A DNA stretch of 64,000 nt from Balanoglossus misakiensis (Eukaryota > Hemichordata), in contig CM082594.2 in assembly GCA_040954595.2 (NCBI GenBank), forward strand, positions 1,736,001 to 1,800,000, given 5' to 3'. The notes below the pieces were generated by a model. That model searched no databases, had not been told where the DNA came from, and was given only the letters and a program-made list of their open reading frames with translations. Positions 22,558-34,508 of this stretch are shown here, in pieces (positions within the stretch are counted from its first letter, which is position 1; each line of letters begins with the position of its first letter). The position numbers were made by a program, and so were the translations under genes.

Positions 22558-22677
22558 AAGCCTACGGCACGTGGTATTCCCAGGCGGTCACCCATCCAAG
22601 TACTAACCACGCCCAACGCAGCTTAACTTCGGTGATCGGACGAGAACCGGTGTATTCGACGTGGTATGGCCGTAGGC
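22558..22677 (-). rRNA. 5S ribosomal RNA (block 1, copy 5)
   Basis: 120 nt consensus; counterpart of copy 2 in the second trimer. Confidence 0.97.
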
Positions 22678-23614
22678 AAACACTGCTTGAATTTCTACAA
22701 TTATTAAGCAAACGGAAGCTTCACTAACACATAGGCGTACACACAGAGCACGCGGCACGATAATTGTGTGCGTGGCCAGCTGATTGACCATATAATTTTT
22801 ATGGGAGAGAGCGGTTTTGTCTTGTTATATCCTACAAAAAGTGACCATATTAAAGTGGAGAAATAATGACCTGATAATTTGTGTGGCCGATCGACCGTCC
22901 CTATCTAAGGCCTATATTGGTATGTTATGCAAGACACACTATTCGAAATAACGCCTGTCCGACAGTCCGAGACTGGTTGTTTTTCCATCAGACTGATAGT
23001 AAAAAAGTTACCAGTCCGGCGGACAGGTTGAATTTAGCGTGGAGTTGACTTGTTTGCGGTATCATAGACGTACGTGACCCCATCGTGACCCTGGCTGTCC
23101 GGGATAGCACCACCAACGATATCTTTTAGACCATCCTCTGTTTATTAGCCCCCTATTGCAATTAATTACCGTCCCTATCTTATATTGGAGGGAACGGGTT
23201 TGTCTTGGCATGTTATGCAAAACACTTGAAAGATGAATTTTTTTTAAAAAAATGACGTTTATGACATACAGATGTAACCGACCCCATCAGGTCCCAATGA
23301 TATATATTTACATCATACACCAAATTGGACTTAAAAACCAAAAATTGAAAGCCGCTGGAGTTTCTGCGACTATGAACTCAACGTAAGCTGGACACTACTC
23401 ACTCCGAGCCCGACCTGGTAATTTGTATGTTGTCCATCGAGCGCCTATAGCTTAGACCTATACAGGAGAGAACGGTTTATGAAGTTATGTTCAACAAAAA
23501 TATATGATCATGGAATTAGAGAATTTGGAGAAAAAAAATATAATTAAAAATGGACGTTTACGACGACAAAAAGGAAGACTGTTTAATGCAAAAGTTAAGA
23601 AAAAGGAAAAATTC

Positions 23615-23734
23615 AAGCCTACGGCACGTGGTATTCCCAGGCGGTCACCCATCCAAGTACTAACCACGCCCAACGCAGCTTAACTTCGGTGATCGGACGA
23701 GAACCGGTGTATTCGACGTGGTATGGCCGTAGGC
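23615..23734 (-). rRNA. 5S ribosomal RNA (block 1, copy 6)
   Basis: 120 nt consensus; counterpart of copy 3 in the second trimer. Confidence 0.97.
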
Positions 23735-24671
23735 AAACACTGCTTGAATTTCTACAATTATTAAGCAAACGTAAGCTTCACTAACACATAGGCGTACACA
23801 CAGAGCACGCGGCACGATAATTGTGTGCGTGGCCAGCTGATTGACCATATAATTTATATGGGAGAGAGCGGTTTTGTCTTGTTATATCCTACAAAAAGTG
23901 ACCATATTAAAGTGGAGAAATAATGACCTGATAATTTGTGTGGCCGATCGACCGTCCCTATCTAAGGCCTATATTGGTATGTTATGCAAGACACACTACT
24001 CCAAATAACGCCTGTCCGACAGTCCGAGACTGGTTGTTTTTCCATCAGACTGATAGTAAAAAAGTTACCAGTCCGGCGGACAGGTTGAATTTAGCGTGGA
24101 GTTGACTTGTTTGCGGTATCATAGACGTACGTGACCCCATCGTGACCCTGGCTGTCCGGGATAGCACCACCAACGATATCTTTTAGACCATCCTCTGTTT
24201 ATTAGCCCCCTATTGCAATTAATTACCGTCCCTATCTTATATTGGAGGGAACGGGTTTGTCTTGGCATGTTATGCAAAACACTTGAAAGATGATTTTTTT
24301 TTTAAAAAATGACGTTTATGACATACAGATGTAACTGACCCCATAAGGTCCCAATGATATATATTTACATCATACACCAAATTGGACTTAAAAACCAAAA
24401 ATTGAAAGCCGCTGGAGTTTCTGCGACTATGAACTCAACGTAAGCTGGACACTACTCACTCCGAGCCCGACCTGGTAATTTGTATGTTGTCCATCGAGCG
24501 CCTATAGCTTAGAATTATACAGGAGAGAACGGTTTATGAAGTTATGTTCAACAAAAATATATGATCATGGAATTAAAGAATTTGGAGAAAAAAAATATAA
24601 TTAAAAATGGACGTTTACGACGACAAAAAGGAAGACTGTTTAATGCAAAAGTTAAGAAAAAGGAAAAATTC

Positions 24672-24791
24672 AAGCCTACGGCACGTGGTATTCCTAGGCG
24701 GTCACCCATCCAAGTACTAACCACGCCCAACGCAGGTTAACTTCGGTGATCGGACGAGAACCGGTGTATTCGACGTGGTATGGCCGTAGGC
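24672..24791 (-). rRNA. 5S ribosomal RNA (block 1, copy 7)
   Basis: 120 nt with G56C in box A and G97A in box C. Two promoter changes make this a likely weak or silent copy. Confidence 0.94.
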
Positions 24792-25728
24792 AAACACTGC
24801 TTGAATTTCTACAATTATTAATCAAACGGAAGCTTCACTAACACATAGGCGTACACACAGAGCACGCGGCACGATAATTGTGTGCGTGGCCAGCTGATTG
24901 ACCATATAATTTATATGGGAGAGAGCGGTTTTGTCTTGTTATATCCTACAAAAAGTGACCATATTAAAGTGGAGAAATAATGACCTGATAATTTGTGTGG
25001 CCGATCGACTGTCCCTATCTAAGGCCTATATTGGTATGTTATGCAAGACACACTATTCGAAATAACGCCTGTCCGACAGTCCGAGACTGGTTGTTTTTCC
25101 ATCAGACTGATAGTAAAAAAGTTACCAGTCCGGCGGACAGGTTGAATTTAGCGTGGAGTTGACTTGTTTGCGGTATCATAGACGTACGTGACCCCATCGT
25201 GACCCTGGCTGTCCGGGATAGCACCACCAACGATATCTTTTAGACCATCCTCTGTTTATTAGCCCCTATTGCAATTAATTACCGTCCCTATCTTATATTG
25301 GAGGGAACGGGTTTGTCTTGGCATGTTATGCAAAACACTTGAAAGATGAATTTTTTTTAAAAAAAATGACGTTTATGACATACAGATGTAACCGACCCCA
25401 TAAGGTCCCAATGATATATATTTACATCATACACCAAATTGGACTTAAAAACCAAAAATTGAAAGCCGCTGGAGTTTCTGCGACTATGAACTCAACGTAA
25501 GCTGGACACTACTCACTCCGAGCCCGACCTGGTAATTTGTATGTTGTCCATCGAGCGCCTATAGCTTAGACCTATACAGGAGAGAACGGTTTATGAAGTT
25601 ATGTTCAACAAAAATATATGATCATGGAATTAGAGAATTTGGAGAAAAAAAATATAATTAAAAATGGACGTTTACGACGACAAAAAGGAAGACTGTTTAA
25701 TGCAAAAGTTAAGAAAAAGGAAAAATTC

Positions 25729-25848
25729 AAGCCTACGGCACGTGGTATTCCCAGGCGGTCACCCATCCAAGTACTAACCACGCCCAACGCAGCTTAACTT
25801 CAGTGATCGGACGAGAACCGGTGTATTCGACGTGGTATGGCCGTAGGC
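25729..25848 (-). rRNA. 5S ribosomal RNA (block 1, copy 8)
   Basis: 120 nt with a single change, C47T. The flank has GGCCAACACT instead of GGCAAACACT. Confidence 0.96.
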
Positions 25849-26794
25849 CAACACTGCTTGAATTTCTACAATTATTAAGCAAACGGACGCTTCACTAAGA
25901 CATAGGCGTACACACAGAGCACGCGGCACGATAATTGTGTGCGTGGCCAGCTGATTGACCGACCCGATCTTATAATTTATATGGGAGAGAGCGGTTTTGT
26001 CTTGTTATATCCTACAAAAAGTGACCATATTAAAGTGGAGAAATAATGACCTGATAATTTGTGTGGCCGATCGACCGTCCCTATCTAAGGCCTATATTGG
26101 TATGTTATGCAAGACACACTATTCGAAATAACGCCTGTCCGACAGTCCGAGACTGGTTGTTTTTCCATCAGACTGATAGTAAAAAAGTTACCAGTCCGGC
26201 GGACAGGTTGAATTTAGCGTGGAGTTGACTTGTTTGCGGTATCATAGACGTACGTGACCCCATCGTGACCCTGGCTGTCCGGGATAGCACCACCAACGAT
26301 ATCTTTTAGACCATCCTCTGTTTATTAGCCCCCTATTGCAATTAATTACCGTCCCTATCTTATATTGGAGGGAACGGGTTTGTCTTGGCATGTTATGCAA
26401 AACACTTGAAAGATGATTTTTTTTTTAAAAAAATGACGTTTATGACATACAGATGTAACTGACCCCATAAGGTCCCAATGATATATATTTACATCATACA
26501 CCAAATTGGACTTAAAAACCAAAAATTGAAAGCCGCTGGAGTTTCTGCGACTATGAACTCACGTAAGCTGGACACTACTCACTCCGAGCCCGACCTGGTA
26601 ATTTGTATGTTGTCCATCGAGCGCCTATAGCTTAGACCTATACAGGAGAGAACGGTTTATGAAGTTATGTTCAACAAAAATATATGATCATGGAATTAAA
26701 GAATTTGGAGAAAAAAAATATAATTAAAAATGGACGTTTACGACGACAAAAAGGAAGACTGTTTAATGCAAAAGTTAAGAAAAAGGAAAAATTC

Positions 26795-26914
26795 AAGCCT
26801 ACGGCACGTGGTATTCCCAGGCGGTCACCCATCCAAGTACTAACCACGCCCAACGCAGCTTAACTTCGGTGATCGGACGAGAACCGGTGTATTCGACGTG
26901 GTATGGCCGTAGGC
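26795..26914 (-). rRNA. 5S ribosomal RNA (block 1, copy 9)
   Basis: 120 nt consensus. Closest block 1 gene to the 27.2 kb orientation switch. Confidence 0.97.
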
Positions 26915-27184
26915 AAACACTGCTTGAATTTCTACAATTATTAAGCGAACGGAAGCTTCACTAACACATAGGCGTACACACAGAGCACGCGGCACGATAA
27001 TTGTGTGCGTGGCCAGCTGATTGACCGACCCTATCTTATAATTTATATGGGAGAGAGCGGTTTTGTCTTGTTATATCCTACAAAAAGTGACCATATTAAA
27101 GTGGAGAAATAATGACCTGATAATTTGTGTGGCCGATCGACCGTCCCTATGTAAGGCCTATATTGGTATGTTATGCAAGACACA

Positions 27185-27523
27185 ACTTCCGCCGCCGTTA
27201 AAAAAATATTTGTGCTTGTCGAAAAAAAAGTTTCACTGTTCCCTAAAAAGTTACAAAGTAGCACTTGAAAAAAATAATAGCGCCCCCATGAAAAAGTTTG
27301 TCAGTAGCAATAGAAAGAGCGCCCCCATAAGTTGTGTAACTAGAAATTATATTAAAATATATTTACATCTGTAAAATACAATTTTCACCCGCGAAAAGTA
27401 ATGTTACTTAAAAAAAGTTTTACAAAATTAACTATTTCTTTCTGAAAATAAAAAAATTCTATGTAGTATAGATAATATTTTATCTCAAGTGTTAGAAGTT
27501 TATTTGGGAAAAAAATCTTAAAA
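27185..27523. other. unique AT-rich spacer at the divergent array centre
   Basis: 339 bp unrelated to the unit, between back-to-back 5S blocks. It contains two GCGCCCCCAT motifs (27280, 27319), many A-runs and no recognisable gene. The two array edges are not at matching positions: the left stops after AAGACACA and the right starts at TCGGACTGTCGG. Confidence 0.85.
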
Positions 27524-27795
27524 TCGGACTGTCGGACAGGCGTTATTTGGAATAGTGTGTCTTGCATAACATACCAATATAGGCCTTAGATAGGGACGGT
27601 CGATCGGCCACACAAATTATCAGGTCATTATTTCTCCACTTTAATATGGTCACTTTTTGTAGGATATAACAAGACAAAACCGCTCTCTCCCATATAAATT
27701 ATAAGATAGGGTCGGTCAATCAGCTGGCCACGCACACAATTATCGTGCCGCGTGCTCTGTGTGTACGCCTATGTGTTAGTGAAGCTTCCGTTTGC

Positions 27796-27803
27796 TTAAT
27801 AAT
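27796..27803 (+). promoter_or_regulatory. TATA-like box upstream of 5S (representative)
   Basis: TTAATAAT lies at -30 to -23 of the 5S gene at 27826 and recurs at the same distance in the full-length units. External TATA-like boxes near -30 assist 5S transcription in several invertebrates and plants; that role is inferred here. Confidence 0.6.
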
Positions 27804-27825
27804 CGTAGAAATTCAAGCAGTGTTT

Positions 27826-27945
27826 GCCTACGGCCATACCACGTCGAATACACCGGTTCTCGTCCGATCACCGAAGTTAAGCTGCGTTGGACGTGGTTAG
27901 TACTTGGATGGGTGACCGCCTGGGAATACCACGTGCCGTAGGCTT
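27826..27945 (+). rRNA. 5S ribosomal RNA (block 2, copy 1)
   Basis: 120 nt with G66A, between box A and the intermediate element. It keeps G71. Confidence 0.96.
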
Positions 27946-27948
27946 GAA

Positions 27949-27953
27949 TTTTT
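27949..27953 (+). terminator. Pol III T-run terminator (representative)
   Basis: TTTTT starts four bases after the 5S end (GGCTTGAATTTTTCC), with a second T5 at 27956. The same arrangement follows most copies, but copies 8-12 of block 2 have only TTTT here. Confidence 0.85.
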
Positions 27954-28063
27954 CCTTTTTCTTAACTTTTGCATTAAACAGTCTTCCTTTTTGTCGTCGT
28001 AAACGTCCATTTTTAATTATTTTTTTTTCTCCAAATTCTTTAATTCCATGATCATATATTTTT

Positions 28064-29045
28064 GTTGAACATAACTTCATAAACCGTTCTCTCCTGTATA
28101 GGTCTAAGCTATAGGCGCTCGATGGACAACATACAAATTACCAGGTCGGGCTCGGAGTGAGTAGTGTCCAGCTTACGTTGAGTTCATTGTCGCAGAAATT
28201 CAAGCAGTCTTCATTACATTGTTTTTAAACTTTCCTATTAGGCCTAAATAGTCTATTTATTATTTGTCGTCATATACATCAACTTCTTTCTTTCTTTAAA
28301 TTCATGATTTCTATAACTAACTCAAATCCACGATCATTCAAGTTTTTTTTTTTTTTGCAGAACATAGCAAAACAAAACCGTTCGCTCTCGTGCTGTTTGC
28401 GTGTGTTAGTACTAGGCTAAAGCTTCGTTTGGGTAAATAGTCGCAGAAACTCCCGCGGCTTTCAATTTTTGGTTTTTAAGTCCAATTTGGTGTATGATGT
28501 TAATATACCATTGGGACCCTATGGGGTCGGTTACATCTGTATGTCATAAACGTCATTTTTTTAAAACAAAATTCATCTTTCAAGTGTTTTGCATAACATG
28601 CCAAGACAAACCCGTTCCCTCCAATATAAGATAGGGACGGTAATTAATTGCAATAGGGGCCTAATAAACAGAGGATGGTCTAAAAGATATCGTTGGTGGT
28701 GCTATCCCGGACAGCCAGGGTCACGATGGGGTCACGTACATCTATGATACCGCAAACAAGTCAACTCCACGCTAAATTCAACCTGTCCGCCGGACTGGTA
28801 ACTTTTTTACTATCAGTCTGATGGAAAAACAACCAGTCTCGGACTGTCGGACAGGCGTTATTTCGAATAGTGTGTCTTGCATAACATACCAATATAGGCC
28901 TTAGATAGGGACGGTCGATCGGCCACACAAATTATCAGGTCATTATTTCTCCACTTTAATATGGTCACTTTTTGTAGGATATAACAAGACAAAACCGCCC
29001 TCTCCCATATAAATTATAAGATAGGGCCGGTCAATCAGCTGGCCA
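28064..29045 (+). repeat. degenerate sub-repeats within the 5S spacer (representative unit)
   Basis: Five places in one spacer resemble each other: 28064-28128, 28357-28420, 28590-28665, 28879-28940 and 28974-29045. Each has an AACAT/ATAACA start, usually an ACAAAACCGYTCYCTCC-type core and often ATAAGATAGGGACGGT. In addition, the gene-proximal flank (GTAGAAATTCAAGCAGTG) has two relatives without a 5S gene at 28189-28210 and 28440-28460. The spacer therefore seems to have grown by old internal duplications. Confidence 0.6.
28782..28855 (+). other. conserved spacer hairpin (representative unit)
   Basis: CCTGTCCG (28782-28789) and GACTGGT (28793-28799) pair with ACCAGTC (28832-28838) and CGGACAGG (28848-28855). 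Each arm also contains its own short palindrome (GTCCGCCGGAC and CTGTCGGACAG). The sequence is preserved in nearly every unit of all three blocks. Function unknown; it could be DNA structure rather than RNA. Confidence 0.6.
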
Positions 29046-29140
29046 CGCACACAATTATCGTGCCGCGTGCTCTGTGTGTACGCCTATGTGTTAGTGAAGC
29101 TTCCGTTTGCTTAATAATTGTAGAAATTCAAGCAGTGTTT

Positions 29141-29260
29141 GCCTACGGCCATACCACGTCGAATACACCGGTTCTCGTCCGATCACCGAAGTTAAGCTGC
29201 GTTGGGCGTGCTTAGTACTTGGATGGGTGACCGCCTGGGAATACCACGTGCCGTAGGCTT
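29141..29260 (+). rRNA. 5S ribosomal RNA (block 2, copy 2)
   Basis: 120 nt; single change G71C, at the intermediate element. This defines a sub-type shared with many later copies. Confidence 0.96.
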
Positions 29261-30450
29261 GAATTTTTCCTTTTTCTTAACTTTTGCATTAAACAGTCTT
29301 CCTTTTTGTCGTCGTAAACGTCCATTTTTAATTATTTTTTTTCTCCAAATTCTTTAATTCCATGATCATATATGTTTGTTGAACATAAATTCATAAACCG
29401 TTCTCTCCTGTATAGGTCTAAGCTATAGGCGCTCGATGGACAACATACAAATTACCAGGTCGGGCTCGGAGTGAGTAGTGTCCAGCTTACGTTGAGTTCA
29501 TTGTCGCAGAAATTCAAGCAGTCTTTATTACAATGTTTTTAAACTTTCCTATTAGGCCTAAATAGTCTATTTATTATTTGTCGTCATATACATCAACTTC
29601 TTTCTTTCTTTAAATTCATGATTTCTATAACTACCTCAATTCCACGATCATTCAAGTTTTTTTTTTTGCAGAACATAGCAAAACAAAACCGTTCGCACTC
29701 GTGCTGTTTGCGTGTGTTAGTACTAGGCTAAAGCTTCGTTTGGGTAAATAGTCGCAGAAACTCCCGCGGCTTTCAATTTTTGGTTTTTAAGTCCAATTTG
29801 GTGTATGATGTTAATATACCATTGGGACCTTATGGGGTCGGTTAAATCTGTATGTCATAAACGTCATTTAAAAAAAAAAAATTCATCTTTCAAGTGTTTT
29901 GCATAACATGCCAAGACAAACCCGTTTCCTCCAATATAAGATAGGGACGGTAATTAATTGCAATAGGGGCCTAATAAACAGAGGATGGTCTAAAAGATAT
30001 CGTTGGTGGTGCTATCCCGGACAGCCAGGGTCACGATGGGGTCACGTACATCTATGATACCGCAAACAAGTCAACTCCACGCTAAATTCAACCTGTCCGC
30101 CGGACTGGTAACTTTTTTACTATCAGTCTGATGGAAAAACAACCAGTCTCGGACTGTCGGACAGGCGTTATTTCGAATAGTGTGTCTTGCATAACATACC
30201 AATATAGGCCTTAGATAGGGACGGTCGATCGGCCACACAAATTATCAGGTCATTATTTCTCCACTTTAATATGGTCACTTTTTGTAGGATATAACAAGAC
30301 AAAACCGCTCTCTCCCATATAAATTATAAGATCGGGTCGGTCAATCAGCTGGCCACGCACACAATTATCGTGCCGCGTGCTCTGTGTGTACGCCTATGTG
30401 TTAGTGAAGCTTCCGTTTGCTTAATAATCGTAGAAATTCAAGCAGTGTTT

Positions 30451-30570
30451 GCCTACGGCCATACCACGTCGAATACACCGGTTCTCGTCCGATCACCGAA
30501 GTTAAGCTGCGTTGGGCGTGCTTAGTACTTGGATGGGTGACCGCCTGGGAATACCACGTGCCGTAGGCTT
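30451..30570 (+). rRNA. 5S ribosomal RNA (block 2, copy 3)
   Basis: 120 nt; G71C only. Confidence 0.96.
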
Positions 30571-31763
30571 GAATTTTTCCTTTTTCTTAACTTTTGCATT
30601 AAACAGTCTTCCTTTTTGTCGTCGTAAACGTCCATTTTTAATTATTTTTTTTCTCCAAATTCTTTAATTCCATGATCATATATGTTTGTTGAACATAAAT
30701 TCATAAACCGTTCTCTCCTGTATAGGTCTAAGCTATAGGCGCTCGATGGACAACATACAAATTACCAGGTCGGGCTCGGAGTGAGTAGTGTCCAGCTTAC
30801 GTTGAGTTCATTGTCGCAGAAATTCAAGCAGTCTTCATTACATTGTTTTTAAACTTTCCTATTAGGCCTAAATAGTCTATTTATTAATTGTCGTCATATA
30901 CATCAACTTCTTTCTTTCTTTAAATTCATGATTTCTATAACTAACTCAAATCCACGATCATTCAAGTTTTTTTTTTTTTTGCAGAACATAGCAAAACAAA
31001 ACCGTTCGCTCTCGTGCTGTTTGCGTGTGTTAGTACTAGGCTAAAGCTTCGTTTGGGTAAATAGTCGCAGAAACTCCCGCGGCTTTCAATTTTTGGTTTT
31101 TAAGTCCAATTTGGTGTATGATGTTAATATACCATCGGGACCTTATGGGGTCGGTTAAATCTGTATGTCATAAACGTCATTTAAAAAAAAAAAATTCATC
31201 TTTCAAGTGTTTTGCATAACATGCCAAGACAAACCCGTTCCCTCCAATATAAGATAGGGACGGTAATTAATTGCAATAGGGGCCTAATAAACAGAGGATG
31301 GTCTAAAAGATATCGTTGGTGGTGCTATCCCGGACAGCCAGGGTCACGATGGGGTCACGTACATCTATGATACCGCAAACAAGTCAACTCCACGCTAAAT
31401 TCAACCTGTCCGCCGGACTGGTAACTTTTTTACTATCAGTCTGATGGAAAAACAACCAGTCTCGGACTGTCGGACAGGCGTTATTTCGAATAGTGTGTCT
31501 TGCATAACATACCAATATAGGCCTTAGATAGGGACGGTCGATCGGCCACACAAATTATCAGGTCATTATTTCTCCACTTTAATATGGTCACTTTTTGTAG
31601 GATATAACAAGACAAAACCGCTCTCTCCCATATAAATTATAAGATAGGGCCGGTCAATCAGCTGGCCACGCACACAATTATCGTGCCGCGTGCTCTGTGT
31701 GTACGCCTATGTGTTAGTGAAGCTTCCGTTTGCTTAATAATTGTAGAAATTCAAGCAGTGTTT

Positions 31764-31883
31764 GCCTACGGCCATACCACGTCGAATACACCGGTTCTCG
31801 TCCGATCACCGAAGTTAAGCTGCGTTGGGCGTAGTTAGTACTTGGATGGGTGACCGCCTGGGAATACCACGTGCCGTAGGCTT
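31764..31883 (+). rRNA. 5S ribosomal RNA (block 2, copy 4)
   Basis: 120 nt; G70A, within the intermediate element, with G71 kept. Confidence 0.96.
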
Positions 31884-33073
31884 GAATTTTTCCTTTTTCT
31901 TAACTTTTGCATTAAACAGTCTTCCTTTTTGTCGTCGTAAACGTCCATTTTTAATTTTTTTTTTCTCCAAATTCTTTAATTCCATGATCATATATTTTTG
32001 TTGAACATAACTTCATAAACCGTTCTCTCCTATATAGGTCTAAGCTATAGGCGCTCGATGGACAACATACAAATTACCAGGTCGGGCTCGGAGTGAGTAG
32101 TGTCCAGCTTACGTTGAGTTCATTGTCGCAGAAATTCAAGCAGTCTTCATTACATTGTTTTTAAACTTTCCTATTAGGCCTAAATAGTCTATTTATTATT
32201 TGTCGTCATATACATCAACTTCTTTCTTTCTTTAAATTCATGATTTCTATAACTACCTCAATTCCACGATCATTCAAGTTTTTTTTTTTTGCAGAACATA
32301 GCAAAACAAAACCGTTCGCTCTCGTGCTGTTTGCGTGTGTTAGTACTAGGCTAAAGCTTCGTTTGGGTAAATAGTCGCAGAAACTCCCGCGGCTTTCAAT
32401 TTTTGGTTTTTAAGTCCAATTTGGTGTATGATGTTAATATACCATAGGGACCTTATGGGGTCGGTTAAATCTGTATGTCATAAACGTCATTTTAAAAAAA
32501 AAAATTAATCTTTCAAGTGTTTTGCATAACATGCCAAGACAAACCCGTTCCCTCCAATATAAGATAGGGACGGTAATTAATTGCAATAGGGGCCTAATAA
32601 ACAGAGGATGGTCTAAAAGATATCGTTGGTGGTGCTATCCCGGACAGCCAGGGTCACGATGGGGTCACGTACGTCTATGATACCGCAAACAAGTCAACTC
32701 CACGCTAAATTCAACCTGTCCGCCGGACTGGTAACTTTTTTACTATCAGTCTGATGGAAAAACAACCAGTCTCGGACTGTCGGACAGGCGTTATTTCGAA
32801 TAGTGTGTCTTGCATAACATACCAATATAGGCCTTAGATAGGGACGGTCGATCGGCCACACAAATTATCAGGTCATTATTTCTCCACTTTAATATGGTCA
32901 CTTTTTGTAGGATATAACAAGACAAAACCGCTCTCTCCCATATAAATTATAAGATAGGGTCGGTCAATCAGCTGGCCACGCACACAATTATCGTGCCGCG
33001 TGCTCTGTGTGTACGCCTATGTGTTAGTGAAGCTTCCTTTTGCTTAATAATCGTAGAAATTCAAGCAGTGTTT

Positions 33074-33193
33074 GCCTACGGCCATACCACGTCGAATACA
33101 CCGGTTCTCGTCCGATCACCGAAGTTAAGCTGCGTTGGGCGTGCTTAGTACTTGGATGGGTGACCGCCTGGGAATACCACGTGCCGTAGGCTT
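33074..33193 (+). rRNA. 5S ribosomal RNA (block 2, copy 5)
   Basis: 120 nt; G71C only. The flank has CTTCCTTTTGC in place of CTTCCGTTTGC. Confidence 0.96.
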
Positions 33194-34388
33194 GAATTTT
33201 TCCTTTTTCTTAACTTTTGCATTAAACAGTCTTCCTTTTTGTCGTCGTAAACGTCCATTATTAATTATTTTTTTTCTCCAAATTCTTTAATTCCATGATC
33301 ATATATGTTTGTTGAACATAAATTCATAAACCGTTCTCTCCTGTATAGGTCTAAGCTATAGGCGCTCGATGGACAACATACAAATTACCAGGTCGGGCTC
33401 GGAGTGAGTAGTGTCCATCTTACGTTGAGTTCATTGTCGCAGAAATTCAAGCAGTCTTCATTACATTGTTTTTAAACTTTCCTATTAGGCCTAAATAGTC
33501 TATTTATTATTTGTCGTCATATACATCAACTTCTTTCTTTCTTTAAATTCATGATTTCTATAACTACCTCAATTCCACGATCATTCAAGTTTGTTTTTTT
33601 TGCAGAACATAGCAAAACAAAACCGTTCGCTCTCGTGCTGTTTGCGTGTGTTAGTACTAGGCTAAAGCTTCGTTTGGGTAAATAGTCGCAGAAACTCCAG
33701 CGGCTTTCAATTTTTGGTTTTTAAGTCCAATTTGGTGTATGATGTTAATATACCATAGGGACCTTATGGGGTCGGTTAAATCTGTATGTCATAAACGTCA
33801 TTTAAAAAAAAAAATCATCTTTCAAGTGTTTTGCATAACATGCCAAGACAAACCCGTTCCCTCCAATATAAGATAGGGACGGTAATTAATTGCAATAGGG
33901 GCCTAATAAACAGAGGATGGTCTAAAAGATATCGTTGGTGGTGCTATCCCGGACAGCCAGGGTCACGATGGGGTCACGTACGTCTATGATACCGCAAACA
34001 AGTCAACTCCACGCTAAATTCAACCTGTCCGCCGGACTGGTAACTTTTTTTTAGTATCAGTCTGATGGAAAAACAACCAGTCTCGGACTGTCGGACAGGC
34101 GTTATATCGAATAGTGTGTCTTGCATAACATACCAATATAGGCCTTAGATAGGGACGGTCGATCGGCCACACAAATTATCAGGTCATTAATTATTTCTCC
34201 ACTTTAATATGGTCACTTTTTGTAGGATATAACAAGACAAAACCGCTCTCTCCCATATAAATTATAAGATAGGGTCGGTCAATCAGCTGGCCACGCACAC
34301 AATTATCGTGCCGCGTGCTCTGTGTGTACGCCTATGTGTTAGTGAAGCTTCCGTTTGCTTAATAATTGTAGAAATTCAAGCAGTGTTT

Positions 34389-34508
34389 GCCTACGGCCAT
34401 ACCACGTCGAATACACCGGTTCTCGTCCGATCACCGAAGTTAAGCTGCGTTGGGCGTGCTTAGTACTTGGATGGGTGACCGCCTGGGAATACCACGTGCC
34501 GTAGGCTT
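34389..34508 (+). rRNA. 5S ribosomal RNA (block 2, copy 6)
   Basis: 120 nt; G71C only. The spacer behind it has lost a CTTTCTTTAAATT stretch near 34850. Confidence 0.96.

Larger units (their letters stand above)
17828..24175 (-). repeat. trimeric higher-order repeat, two copies of 3,174 bp
   Basis: 17828-21001 and 21002-24175. Variants recur in the same order: unit a has 5S changes C57G and G117C; unit b has TTTGGACGAAAA and a GGCG variant; unit c has CCCATCAGG and GCAAACGTAAGC. Offsets are exactly 3,174 for all of them, and only a few bases differ between copies. Confidence 0.9.
17828..27184 (-). repeat. 5S rDNA array, block 1 (minus orientation, short units)
   Basis: Nine tandem units of about 1,057-1,066 bp, each with one 5S gene on the minus strand. 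The left edge falls within ATATCTTTTAGACC, after which the sequence follows the repeat without a break. The right edge is at the AAGACACA sequence, where unit similarity stops. All units lack a ~250-bp segment present in block 2 units. Confidence 0.97.
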
